Shown: positions 44,976 to 56,008, counted from the first letter of the stretch. The stretch is DNA of 64,000 bases from Erigeron canadensis (GCF_010389155.1 NC_057761.1:23582210-23646209), one strand, 5' to 3'. The notes: generated by a model not told the origin, from the sequence alone. Numbers and translations are program-made.

Positions 44976-46014
44976 GGTAATCTATAATAACTCACGTACG
45001 ACAACAAAAAAAGAAGTTACGATCAACTACGAAAGGGATTTTCTTTTTATATATTTTGCACATAATTAATCATTATTATTATTATTTTTAACATTAATTC
45101 TTATGTTATTGTTATTATTATTTCTTTTAATTTAGTTTGTTGTCCATTATAGGTTCGTTATGGCTTTTTCTTCAACAAAAAAAAAAATTGACCACATTAG
45201 TTCATCTTGTAGATCTTAAGCCAACACATGTTAACCATCATTTACAAATCCGTGTTTTGCATGTATGAAATGTTTCGGAGTGGAACAACCTGAAGAAAAT
45301 CAAAACGTTCGAGATGGTCTTTGTTGATGAATTGGTATGTATTTTTCAAATTATATAGTTTACACTTTTAGAATATAAGAAACTGTAAATTTTTTATTTA
45401 ACTAAAGTTGAAAAAAAAAAGGTAAACTAAAATCAATATTTATATGGAGTTAATTTTCATATGTTTCTTCTTTAGTTTTTGTATTGATTAAGTTGTAATA
45501 TATGACTTAACTAATCTAAATATTATATATTAAATTTTGTATATGTAACCTATATTAAATATTAGGATTTATGATTATATCATTCTATAACCTTTTAGAT
45601 ATAAAGTCTAAATTTACTATGAGTAGGTTTCTGATTACTTTAGTATATTGACTTTGATTATTTTGATATCGTTTTGAAAGTAGCTCATTAATGGTGTATA
45701 CTTAAGATTTACGATTATATCATGCTATAAGCTTTTAGATAAAAAATCAATTTTTGCTATGAGTAAGATTATGATTATGATTACTTTAATATATCGACTA
45801 TGATTATTTTCAATCTGTTTTGAAACTAGCTCATTAATGGTGTAACTTTTTAGCCGTTGTTATTCTATCAGGGGAAAATGTTACATATTGAGATGGTGTT
45901 GAATGTTTTAGTATGATTATTTAGCATGGTGGAACAGTTCATCATTTTAGTTTGTGTATGACAAGTATACTTCGGATCTTATGAAAAACATGATATCAAT
46001 TTTAAATAATACCT
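44976..46014. other. AT-rich intergenic stretch, nothing identified
   Basis: No frame above background. A related 60-bp piece occurs twice (GATTTATGATTATATCATKCTATAA near 45570 and 45705, followed by CTATGAGTA), suggesting an old local duplication of about 135 bp. Confidence 0.45.
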
Positions 46015-47506
46015 TGATATGTATTTTCTAGTCTTAAATTTATAAACACGAAATACCTAGCTACTGACTACTACACACTTGCGGGCAGTGGACCCATTCG
46101 TATGCAGTATAGTTAATTTGGTAAACCAAGGTCGATCACAAGGACTTATTAAGCAATTGGTAAAAATAAAATGATTCAAATTAAAAGGGGGTTTTGTGGC
46201 CGAATTGCCACGTTGCAAAAGTTAGAAGAAAAAGTTAGTAATCCTGTAGGATTAATCGCAAAGAGAATTTTGTTGTTGAATCTTAACACAGTTTTAAAAG
46301 GAACACCTACTTGGATCAGCTCACATGCCAATCATCGGGTCTAAACATTACTTGCATTTATTGAACGACTCAAAAGATAGACAAGATGAACTTCCGTTAT
46401 ACTTGACACTTTAATTGCTCTAAATATAGTCATTGCTTCCGCGTTTAATTTCTCTTCAAAACAATTAAGCATTAGATCCTGCGTTGATTTTTACGATTTA
46501 ACCTTTAAAAACTTTATTCCGAACTGCTTATTCACCTAATCAGATTCCTTTATCATAAGTGTTTACACATTCAAAGTGAATTTAATTGTTTAAAATCTTT
46601 ATCGTTAGGTTCTTCCGAACTCCAACGACTTTAGGTTAAATATAGACCGATTAACCTTTTCATAAATCAATTGACAATAACATAGATTTCTTCCGAACTT
46701 CTAATCACAATTATCAATCAATATAAAAGATGAGAACAATATTTAAACCCAAATAAATGTGGATCTACGATTAAACATAAAAATCTTGTTCAACACTTGC
46801 AAGCAACATTAAATCGACCATATGACATGCTTACTACCCAAGCGGGTGCTAGAGATTTAGCTACTCATATTAAAAAGACAAGAACAAACAAATAGAGAAA
46901 AAAAAAATCGTATTATACCAAACGATTGCAGATAATCTGGTAGCAATAATGATTACAATCCAAAGCTAAAAAGATGTAAAACCCTAATAACTCGTTTGCT
47001 CCAAAGTGCTATTAACTATGAGAAACCTAAGAAAAATTATGCAAGAATTCGACCCTTAATGCAAAACCCTAATCGTGTATTTATACAAAAAAAACCCGTG
47101 TAACACCCGTTATGTCACTAACGGCCGTTATCTTTGTACTAGGGCCCTAACGGGCGTTATCCATTTAACGAGCGTTACACGCCTTCGCATTCTTCACGGC
47201 CGTTTAAATGCATAACGCCCCGTTTCAGGGATTTTGGGAAATTCTTATGTAACGGGCGTGATGGTTGTAACGGGCGTTACTAGCTCCAAAACTCGTTTTC
47301 TTCGTCTTTCCCTTGATTTCGACCAAATCCTTATCCCGTTTCTTCCATATGTGATCAAAATCAACCAATTCATTCGTCTAATCGTTTTCCAACCTGAAAA
47401 CACTTAACACAACCTCAAAACATCGAAAGTTGGATATAAAACTATAAAAATAATGACTAATTGGTTCTAAAGTCACGTGGGAAATGGTATAAAATATGAC
47501 ACATCA
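46015..47506 (-). mobile_element. Solo Athila-type LTR, 1.49 kb
   Basis: It is bounded by TGATATG and GACACATCA, and flanked by a perfect 5-bp target duplication TACCT (46010-46014, 47507-47511). On the minus strand it starts TGATGTGTCATATTTTATAC, has a TATA box (GTATAAATACACG, about 47075-47090) and near its end the GGGTCCACTGCCCGCAAGTG block shared with the Athila LTRs at 16530 and 18725. A palindrome array based on GTAACGGGCGTTAC fills 47100-47285. No internal region remains. Confidence 0.9.
47100..47285. repeat. U3 array of GTAACGGGCGTTAC near-palindromes
   Basis: About nine variants (AACACCCGTTAT, CTAACGGCCGTTAT, CTAACGGGCGTTAT, TTAACGAGCGTTAC, CACGGCCGTTTA, ATAACGCCCCGTT, GTAACGGGCGTGA, GTAACGGGCGTTAC) lie within 185 bp, just upstream (in LTR sense) of the TATA box. 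Confidence 0.85.
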
Positions 47507-48273
47507 TACCTTTAGATAAAACCCTTTGAACCACGTTATATTTAGGATTTAACACAACAAGTGATGGCTTTGCAAGGTTTTTGGCTCGACCTTTTTTTTT
47601 TATCATAAACTTGTTTCCCTATCTTTCTTGCATCAGCCGATAAAATCATTTGATCTACGTTTGGAATGTCCTTGGTTGGGTTTCTTTTTTATCCTGAATA
47701 ATTTTCCTGGATCTGTAGACAAGTATGTTTATTCGATTCTTATGGTTAATTTAATTGGGGTTTATTTTTTAAAATTGGATTAAATATATAGAAACACACT
47801 AAGAGAACTTACCAGTTTTTTCATTTTTTTTTGCTATTTGCAGAGCACTATCATACATGACTCGGTCAATGGTGAATGAGCAGAAAATTTTAAAAGTATT
47901 TTGACCGATAGAGTGACTATTCAACTAGCAAATTTTCAAGTTGATTTCGGTATATCTATTTAATATATTTGAATTCCAATTTTTTAGCTTTGATTAATAT
48001 ATTTTAAGACTACGCGTCCATTGGACGGACCTAAACCCTAGTTTAATATATTTTTTAAATAAATTATCATAGTAGATACGTATGGATCGATATATCTCGG
48101 GTAATAGTAATAATCTCATTCGTTTTAATTAACGTCCTATTAATGTCCTACAATATAAATAGTTAAATACTAAATTCTTATAATATCATCATAGTTTTTG
48201 GTTTCGACGACAATTAAGTCGACAACATGTTATATTGCTATCAAAGTTATTTGTATTAAGCATTGAATTCAGG
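47507..48273. other. Intergenic stretch with a Helitron-type 3' end
   Basis: AT-rich. The hairpin CGTCCATTGGACG (48015-48027) followed eleven bases later by CTAG (48038-48041) and a T resembles a Helitron 3' terminus. The 5' end of that element was not located. Confidence 0.45.
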
Positions 48274-48559
48274 CACGGGTGGATCTAATAGGGGGACTGG
48301 GAGGTGCTTAGCTCCCGCCAACCATTTATGCTTTCCATTCAAAGCAAGTCACCCCTAATTTATAAATGTTTGATCTCTAGCTATGACAGTTCAAGTAAAA
48401 CCTTTAAATTTAGTCTATAAAAGTAAATCATCGTAATAAAATTCTTTTTTACTAAAATTTTATTAAATATTTATTTATTTCACATTATAATGTATACAAC
48501 GATCGGGAAATAAATACGGTTGAGCCCCCCCTCAACATGAAATCCTGGCTCCGCCTCTG
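48274..48559. mobile_element. hAT-type MITE, 286 bp
   Basis: Flanked by AATTCAGG (48266-48273) and AATCCAGG (48560-48567), an 8-bp target duplication with one mismatch. The ends CACGGGTGGATCTA and rc(TGGCTCCGCCTCTG) = CAGAGGCGGAGCCA form an imperfect inverted repeat. The TAGGGGGACTGGGAGG / GAGCCCCCCCTCAACATG words are typical of a very common plant hAT MITE group. Non-coding. Confidence 0.8.
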
Positions 48560-48672
48560 AATCCAGGTAAAAAGCATCTATGTATTTTATGATAGTTTAC
48601 GAACCATCTTGGATGTATAACAAAAACTTTATATTGATTATTAGTATTAGTATAGTGTATTGATTATTATTA

Positions 48673-48924
48673 TCTATACTATATCTATACTCCCTTATAA
48701 AGAGTATTGAATATCTTAAAATTCAGCATTTTTTTTCTTCCTAAAATACCCCTACTTAAACATAAAACTCTTATATACACTCATTTTCCCCATTCTCTAT
48801 AATCATTACACACTCTCATCGGCCTTCTATTACCCTCTGCCACTGCCCTCCTTCTCCACCGCTTCCCTTTTATATATATTATCTATCACCTTATAGCCGT
48901 CGCAACACGCGGGCACTATGCTCG
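48673..48924 (+). mobile_element. Small Helitron-like element (tentative)
   Basis: It begins TCTATACTATAT after an A and ends in a GC hairpin-like block (GCCGTCGCAACACGCGGGC) followed by ACTATGCTCG before a T. This resembles non-autonomous Helitrons, which start TC, end with a hairpin and CTRR, and insert between A and T. The CTRR is altered (CTCG). No coding. Confidence 0.4.
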
Positions 48925-49651
48925 TTATAAAACAAATTTTCTCAAATTTTTTAATATTAAACTTAAATTTTCAATATTGATTTTAAGTAATTCTCCAAAA
49001 TGTCCCTCCTACCTAAAATAACTATAATATCATTTCTCTCTCCTCAAATCTTAAACAATCATTTTTTTTCTCTCTCCTCCATAAATCATTAATTCATCCA
49101 ATTCATTCAAAATCTTTTATCTCAAAAATCGTACATCGATAAATTATAAAAGTTGTATGGGTGTTCCTAAAATTTCATGCTCTTTCATTAGAGATGTCAT
49201 TCGATATGCTTTCAACGAATTTTTAAATCCCAGGACGGAGCATCTACAGCTAAGGCATTTAACTATCATACTCTATGACATATCAACTCCTGTGACCTAT
49301 CACACTCTATGACCTAGCTATCACCCCCACCAACTCACCACCTCAACGCACAGATATTTACTCTCGGTATTATATATGTTATTATTATATATGTTATTGT
49401 ATTCAATGTTAATTGATTCGAGGGATTAAAAAATTAATTTATTAGATTTAAATTGATTGATTTAGCCTTCGTTCTATGTTTTTCTTGATTATTTTTTTTA
49501 ATGGCGGGTGGAAAGGTCGTTCCATCGAGCTGAGTAGTGACATTCAAACGGACAGTATGCTCAGGTTTACATGACATATTTTTTATAACTATATTGTTGA
49601 TGTTTATAAGTTTTAAGTGAACCGTACAACACATACGGGTATTAGTACTAG
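48925..49651 (+). other. AT-rich stretch ending in a Helitron-type 3' terminus
   Basis: No gene is visible. At 49622-49638 the hairpin CCGTACAACACATACGG is followed by GTATTAGTACTAG and T, a well-formed Helitron 3' end. The corresponding 5' end may be the TC at 48673 or another AT site. Confidence 0.45.
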
Positions 49652-49968
49652 TGGATCACATGTTTTTTTGTTCATTCACATGTGAAACGTTATAAAAATA
49701 TATGTTGCAGAAGAATTTTTTTTTCAAAACCTTATATATAGTCGTGTGTCACATGTGAACAGAAAATGTGAACAAATTCATTCACAAGTTCATAAAAGAC
49801 TACTTTTAAGGTTTCTTCAAAAAGTTTCTTCTATAACATACATTTTTATATCATTTCACATGTGAATGAACAAAAAAAACTTGTGAACAAATATATAATT
49901 TAAGAGTTCTCATGGTTCTTACAAAAAAAATGGTTCTCAAAATAAAGAAACTATATATATATATATAT

Positions 49969-50166
49969 GGGGAAAAGTGAAGGTTGTGCTATTATGCACC
50001 AAAGTTGGTTCAAATCCCTCTCACAAACTAATTTTTTACAAGTAATATTTAATTTATAATGAATTAATAATTGTCTCTCATGTTTTTTATAGATTAAAAA
50101 AATCAATATGTGAGAGGGATTTCACCCAACTTGGATGCATAACAACACCACCTTAACTTTTCCCTG
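49969..50166. mobile_element. Foldback MITE in a (TA)n tract, first
   Basis: An inverted repeat: GGGGAAAAGTGAAGGTTGTG ... AAATCCCTCTCACAAACTAA on the left and TATGTGAGAGGGATTTCACC ... CCTTAACTTTTCCCTG on the right. Both sides abut TATATATA runs, as in microsatellite-targeting MITEs such as the rice Micron type. Non-coding. Confidence 0.75.
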
Positions 50167-50191
50167 TATATATATTATATATATATATATA

Positions 50192-50380
50192 TGGAAAAAG
50201 TGAATATAAGGTTATCTGACACCTAAGCTTAGATGTGGAACCCCTCACATACTAATTTTTTAATATCTGTTGAAATTTAATTAAATCACATGACCCCCTG
50301 ATTTTTATGGATTAAAAAAACAATATGTGAGTGTTCCACACCTAAGCTTAACTACCTAACAGCCTTATATTCCCATCCCT
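50192..50380. mobile_element. Foldback MITE in a (TA)n tract, second
   Basis: An inverted repeat: GGAAAAAGTGAATATAAGGT, ACCTAAGCTTAGATGTGGAA on the left and TTCCACACCTAAGCTTAACT, CCTTATATTCCCATCCC on the right. It is separated from the previous MITE by a (TA)n run and followed by a longer one (50381-50447). The sequence is only distantly related to the first. Confidence 0.75.
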
Positions 50381-50386
50381 TATATA

Positions 50387-50447
<61 letters not shown>
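50381..50447. repeat. (TA)n microsatellite
   Basis: About 65 bp of nearly pure TA repeats directly after the second foldback MITE. Confidence 0.92.
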
Positions 50448-50449
<2 letters not shown>

Positions 50450-50609
50450 CGGCTAGGAACCTTCACAACCAATTTACATGAAGTCATATTAAATTTGTTA
50501 TCCTAGATTTTCAACATGAATAAAGGAGATTTTGACCAAAAGAAGAAACCCACGGCTACAAAGTAAAAGAGTTTTATTTGCATTAGTTTTCTCTTTAGGG
50601 AAACTAAAC

Positions 50610-51127
50610 ATGTAAGATTCGCACTTTTCATCCAAAAGTGAAAATTTTCAAAAAAAATCCTCAAACTTGACACTTTTTCACTTTTGGTCACCTCTCCTAA
50701 CGACATTAGTTTTTCTCCGTTAAAAAATTGCCCATGTTAGTTAGTTTTTTTCACTTTCGACATTTCCATTTTATTTCACTATTTTTCACTTTGGTAATTT
50801 CAAAACTACCCATCGGTGTAGATAAACTTTTTCCATTAACCTATTCATCGTGTAAGTCATACATTTGTGTCATTGTCTTGTTCGATAAATTTTATTTCTT
50901 TATCAATAGACAGTTTTGAAATTATCAAAATGAAAAAAAGTGAAAAATATGTAAATGATGAAAAGTGAGAAAAATAACGAACGTGGGCAACCTTAACGGA
51001 GAAAACTAACTCAATTAGGTGCGGTGACCAAAAGTGCCCAGTTCAGGATTTGTTTTGCTATTTTTCTACTTTATTTTTCCACTTTAGAGACGAAAAAGTA
51101 AAAATCTTGTAAGTGATGAGAAATGTA
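50610..51127. mobile_element. Large foldback element, about 520 bp
   Basis: The left half (CACTTTTGGTCACC, TTAGTTTTTCTCCGTTAA, TTGCCCATGTTAG, ATTTCAAAACT) recurs inverted in the right half (AGTTTTGAAATTATC, TGGGCAACCTTAACGGAG, AAAACTAACTC, GGTGACCAAAAGTG). Short open frames on both strands are products of the symmetry. The outer limits are approximate. Confidence 0.7.
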
Positions 51128-51685
51128 ATATTTCCTTTTCTTAATTTTTCTATGAATCAGTATAGGAAAGGGCCACATACTAAACCGGGCCAAAGCTCAC
51201 GTATGTTCAATACAAACATTGTGTTTTTATAAATTTTTTTAGAGAAAGAGGAGACGTTCAAAATACATACATATATTTACCAATAAACTAAAACAGGATT
51301 GGCATATTCTTGAAACGACACGTGCCGGAATCCTTAATCGACACGTGTCCTTTTAATTTATTTTCTTAAATTAGCTTCTTTTAGTTGTATATAAATTTAA
51401 TTTCCTTATTAAACTTAGAATTTCCTTATTAGACTTAGGATTGATCGTTTTCTCAATAATAAATTATCTTTTCTTCCTAAATTCTTCAACTCCTATTATT
51501 TATATTAGTTATAATAAGTTATTAACATGAAAACTTTAAAATTTTGAGTTTACGATCTAAAATCACAAGGCTATTTGTCATCATCCACTATGCTTACAAG
51601 TTTCGATTTTGATGTGGTTCTCAAAATTTAAGGTAATCCAAACTCTAACGAACTAAACATATATTATATTTATCATTATTGTTTA
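51128..51685. other. AT-rich intergenic stretch, nothing identified
   Basis: No coding signal. A short repeat AATTTCCTTATTARACTTAG occurs twice (near 51398 and 51420). CGACACGTG occurs twice near 51315-51345 (ACGACACGTGCC, TCGACACGTGTC), a G-box-like core, without an associated gene. Confidence 0.4.
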
Positions 51686-51940
51686 GAGTTAATGACATAA
51701 ATCGTCCTTGTGGTTTACCAAAATAGTCACCTTTCATCCTTAAAAATCCAAAACCTCAAGGACAGTCCTTTGTAGAAGGATAAGGTTCACGTTTGGTCGT
51801 TTGACCATGTGACCGTCACCTTCTCTCCGTTAAACCCCCCACGTGCCTCCCACGTAAGGGGTATTCTAGTCATTTTCACTATAAAGGACGAAAGGTCACT
51901 ATTTAGGTAAACCACAAGGACGATTTATGTCATTAACTCT
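51686..51940 (+). mobile_element. MITE, first of a second inverted pair
   Basis: The ends are AGAGTTAATGACATAAATCG and its inverse CGATTTATGTCATTAACTCT, giving a terminal inverted repeat of about 50 bp (continuing CCTTGTGGTTTACC and TAGTCACCTTTC). It carries CACGTG words at its centre. The length and TIR structure suggest a Mutator-type MITE. It is nearly identical to 52999-53256 but reversed. Confidence 0.85.
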
Positions 51941-52998
51941 TTACAAAAAACAAAAGGTGTAATTATTTCTTTTAATAATAATAAAAAAAATCATCCTCTT
52001 CTTTTGCAATCCCTTTAAACCTTTCTATGGATATATCGATACATCTGCATTTATCTCTTTCTATGTATAAATCTATACATATATCTCTAAATTTTTTCAT
52101 ATATCTCATATTGTCACCCCCTCTCTCTATCATTCTCTCTATCTCGTTAAGTTACAGTTTGTACCTTTTTCTGAAACTGTATTTGGAGTTTCCGACTACC
52201 TCACCGAAAAACCACACGCTAGACATCAACATCAACAACACCTACCCCAGACCTCCATCACCCCATCGGGAAACCACATGTCATATAAGACCCACACTAC
52301 CACCACCGCTAATCACCCCACCACCAAAAACCGTCGACACCTCACAATTCACCGCAGCCATCGGCCCTACTCATCACCAACTCCGTCATGCCCATTCAGC
52401 ACCAGCACGAACATCACCCCCCCCACTCGACCCTCCAGACCACATCTGGCAGCCATAAACGGAGACACACATGTTGCTGTGTTCGCATATCCGTCGGGCA
52501 CCACACCGTCGGCCTGTATCTAAATCTATAAAATTTGTTGTCACCATTTATATCTAGATCCATATATATCTAATCCAACCACCGCGCCCCACCTCGAATC
52601 GATATTTATATCCAGATGTATACCTTTATCTATAAAATCCGATCACCATAACGCCGACCTCCCCAACTCCATCGTCATCATTTAGATATATATAGCAGAT
52701 GGCCTGAAAGATTCGACGAAAGATTCGATGGTCAGATGGCCTAAAAAAGCCCAGCAGTGGTTTGCAGGAAAATGGTGGTATCCCCATCTTCATTCATTCT
52801 TTTGTTTCTTATGTTCTCTGCCTTTGATTAATGGTAGCCATTTCATTTGAATAGGTGAATGGAATTGGATAGATTGATCTTCAAATAAAAATATATGTAT
52901 TATTGTGTTTATGTATGTGTATATATGTATTTAATTTTAGAGTATCTACGCTTTAAGTAAGTGAAACAAAATGATGAAAAAATATCAGGTTTTTGTAA
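51941..52998. other. 1.06-kb segment enclosed by the inverted MITE pair
   Basis: It begins with TTACAAAAA and ends with TTTTTGTAA, so the inverted repeat extends 9 bp beyond the MITEs. The interior is pyrimidine/CCA-rich at 52200-52480 with overlapping open frames of low complexity (frames at 52027-52458 and 52278-52523) that do not look like proteins. ATCTATATCYAGAT-type words recur. Confidence 0.5.
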
Positions 52999-53256
52999 AG
53001 AGTTAATGACATAAATCGTCCTTGTGGTTTACCTAAATAGTCACCTTTCGTCCTTTATAGTGGAAATGACTAGAATACCCCTCACGTGGAAGGCACGTTG
53101 GGGGTTTAACGGAGAAAAGGTGACGGTCAAATAGTCAAAGGACCAAACGTGAACCTTATCCTCCTATAAAGGACTGTCCTTGAGATTTTGGATTTTTAAG
53201 GACGAAAGGTGACTATTTTGGTAAACCACATGGACTATTTATGTCATTAACTCTTA
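52999..53256 (-). mobile_element. MITE, second of the second inverted pair
   Basis: Same ends as 51686-51940. The centre (TAGTGGAAATGACTAGAATA ... GTTTAACGGAGAAAAGGTGACG) is the reverse of the centre of the first copy, so the two copies stand head to head. Confidence 0.85.
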
Positions 53257-53440
53257 CTGTTTATTATAAATTAGTTTTGATCATCAATGTACTTTAAACA
53301 CAATTTATTTCATACTCACGAATCATGTTTGAGGCATATTTGAATTCTTTATGATCAATTTAGATAGCTACCGTACATCGTACGGGTATTAAGACCAGTT
53401 ATATAAAAGGGCAGCATTATTTTCTTCCGAACATATATTT
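53257..53440. other. Short stretch with a Helitron-type 3' end
   Basis: CCGTACATCGTACGG (53371-53385) forms a hairpin and is followed by GTATTAAGACCAG and T, a slightly altered Helitron 3' terminus. The 5' end was not found. Confidence 0.4.
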
Positions 53441-53900
53441 GGATTTCGTCATTGCAAGCTTTCGGTAGTGTATATTCACTTTCACTATTGTTCTTTGTTA
53501 TTATGAGTAGCTAATTTTTTTTTACATCCAAGTGGATTATGTGAGCATGTTAGAGGATTATTTACTTTGTTATTCATATATTTTGAACGTTTAATCGAGT
53601 ATCCATGTTTATTTGAGTTTGATATATTGTTTTTATCTGTTATATAAATTCCAAGTAGTTAGTAATCAATCATAGGTATCTGAGAGGAACTTGTGGGGTT
53701 ACAAATTAGTTCATGAAAAAATTAATCGGTTTTAATGACTTTAAAATCACTGATATTCGAGAGGAGTTAGCGATAGAGATTTTGAACAATTAAACTTTGA
53801 ATGATGGTGTTTAGTCGTTTGAGATAGAGAGATCTGATTTGACGATTACAAGGTTACTCGAGAGAAAGCTCGATAAGGTTGAATCATAAAACCAACTTAG
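53441..53900 (+). mobile_element. Degenerate Athila-type LTR relic
   Basis: TTATTATGAGTAGCTAA, CATCYAAGTGGATTATGTGA and the following low-complexity TTGAT/GGTT text match the U5/R part of the Athila LTRs (15796-15860 and 25846-25890). Ends are not recognisable. It is an old fragment. Confidence 0.5.
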
Positions 53901-54932
53901 TTCTTATTTATGCTTAATGAAGTAAAAATTATACATCATCATCATCTTTGGTAACAAGAAGCTTTGTCACATTTGAGGTCACGCCGAATGTATCCATTCC
54001 GATGCATGTCTGCAAGACCTTCAAACAATACTTACATCATTCACACAAAGAATTCGCTTGTTTGCTTATCCAATGCCTTATGATTAAACTACACCAGATC
54101 GATGATCCATGCCCAACTTCCATCATTCTTTCATACCTCTCCATTCTTTCTAATTTCTTGTTTTATTGAATAAATGAATGTGAAGTTGGGGTTTTGTATA
54201 AGATATGCTGTAAGAATATATATTCTTATCAGGGCCTATAAAATACACCATCCTAAATATGTTTCCTTTTTTGGTTTATGAATTATGTTCGAAAATTTAT
54301 GTAGTTCCTTGTATTCCAAGTTATCAATCAATCCATCCAAATATAAGAATATAATTACATGAACAAAACATAATATATACAAACGAGTAATATATATACA
54401 TACGAATCACAAAATCAATTCTGAAGGTACTACTTCTATTCTTCTATAAGTTGGTATATTTAGGAAAATGCTAAATGAAGCCCACTTAAGGTGCATAAAA
54501 ATGTTGTATATTTTCATATCAAAAGTCCACCCTGATTTTTATGGTAACTGTACAACTAATTAATGCACCTTAACGAAAGCCCTTAGGGTTTCGTTTAGCA
54601 AAACCCATTTATTAATCTGTATCTAGCTATATATGTTTACACACTTACACAGTAAATAGTGTTTATTGTTTTTAATTTGGGTGTAACTCTGATCCAGTTA
54701 TCTTGAATCTTTATATAATTTTATTTAAGTTCATTTGTGGGTAATCAATCTTATATAATTGGGTCAAATATTTTAGATTAAAGTTTTAATCTTGATGTTT
54801 TAAATATATGATTAGTTTGATTATGAGGGCCATTTGTTATTCAGCTTAAGTTCTAAGTTAAAATTTTATAATACAAATATTGTTTGTTTGTTTTCTGTAT
54901 TTAGGTTTGAAACAATCGATTAATTTACAATA
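53901..54932. other. Intergenic stretch upstream of the ABCF pseudogene
   Basis: AT-rich; nothing recognised. A frame at 53948-54169 has no family resemblance. A possible small foldback occurs at 54470-54600 (AAATGAAGCCCACTTAAGGT / ACCTTAACGAAAGCCC). Confidence 0.4.
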
Positions 54933-56008
54933 GTGGGTAAGAAGAAAACAGCAGACGGTGTAGAAAAGAGTAATAAATTAGGAAAAGTTTCAGTTCTGCT
55001 TGCAAGTATGGACCAGAAAACACTTCTGTTGTTGGATGAACCGACCAATCATCTTGATCTTAGAGCTGTTCTTTGGTTAGAGGAGTACTTATGCAGATGG
55101 AAGAAAACACTTGTTGTTGTCTCACATGACAGAGACTTCTTGAACACTGTCTGCAATGGAATAATTCATCTAGATGATTTTAAACTTGATTTATATCGTG
55201 GAAATTATGATGATTTTGAAAGTGGGTGTGAGGAACGTAGCAAAGAAATGAAGTGTGACAAGCAGGTGAAAGTTGATAAGGTTGTGTTCTATTTTCCCGA
55301 GCCTACTGAATTGACACCACCATATTACAGCTTTATGACGTCGGTTTTAGCTATCCAGAAAAAGCGCTTTAAACTATCTAAAGTAGATGTCGGGATTCAT
55401 ATGGGTACACGTGTTGCTATTGTGGGGCTCAATGGGGCTGGAAAATCGACGTTATTAAAACTTCTCGCCGGAGACTTAAACCCAGCAGAGGGTGAAGTAC
55501 GAAGGAGTCAAAAGTTGAGATTTGGGTGGTATTCCCAACATTTTGTTGACCTTTTGACCATGGGTGAAACACCCGTTCAATATCTTCTTTGTCTTCATCC
55601 AGATCAAGAAGGGTGCAGCAAGCAAAAAGCTGTTCGGGCTAAACTTGGTAAATTTGGGCTTACTAAAGATAATCACCTGACCCCAATTGCTAAGTTATCT
55701 GGAGGACAAAAAACCCGTGTACTTTTCACTTCAATTTCCATGTCCACACCACACATTTTATGCTGGATGAACCCACAAATCATTTAGATATGAAGAGCAT
55801 TGATGCACTTGCAGATGCACTCGATGAGTTTACTGGTGGCGTTGTTCTTTTAAGTCATGATTCCAGGCTGATATCGTGTGTTTGTGATGATGAAGAGAAA
55901 AGTGAAATATGGGAAGTGGATAATGGAGTGGTAAAGAAAATTGGTGGTTCATTTGAAGATTATAAGCAGGATCTCCTAAAGAAAATCACAGATGAGTTCG
56001 ATGAATAA
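54933..56008 (+). pseudogene. ABC transporter F family (GCN20-type) pseudogene
   Basis: Translation shows GKKKTADGVEK, then SVLLASMDQK joined directly to TLLLLDEPTNHLDLRAVLWL (Walker B of ABC1), the second domain with Walker A (AIVGLNGAGKSTLLKLLAGD) and signature LSGGQKTRVLF, and then, after a frameshift near 55757, MLDEPTNHLDMKSIDALADA and an intact end at 56006. ABCF proteins are soluble twin-ATPase factors that act on ribosomes. Lesions: the start codon is GTG where ATG is expected, most of the first ATPase domain (Walker A and signature) is deleted, and a frameshift cuts the second Walker B. No introns are seen, so it may be a retrocopy. A 29-bp tandem duplication follows the stop (56008-56065). 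Confidence 0.85.

Noticed and set aside
50503..50919. Short frames with membrane-like composition
   Set aside because: They come from the T-rich arms of a foldback element.
52027..52523. Two overlapping plus-strand frames (143 and 81 residues)
   Set aside because: Composition follows CT/CCA simple repeats; no start context or conserved segment; both frames are open over the same DNA.
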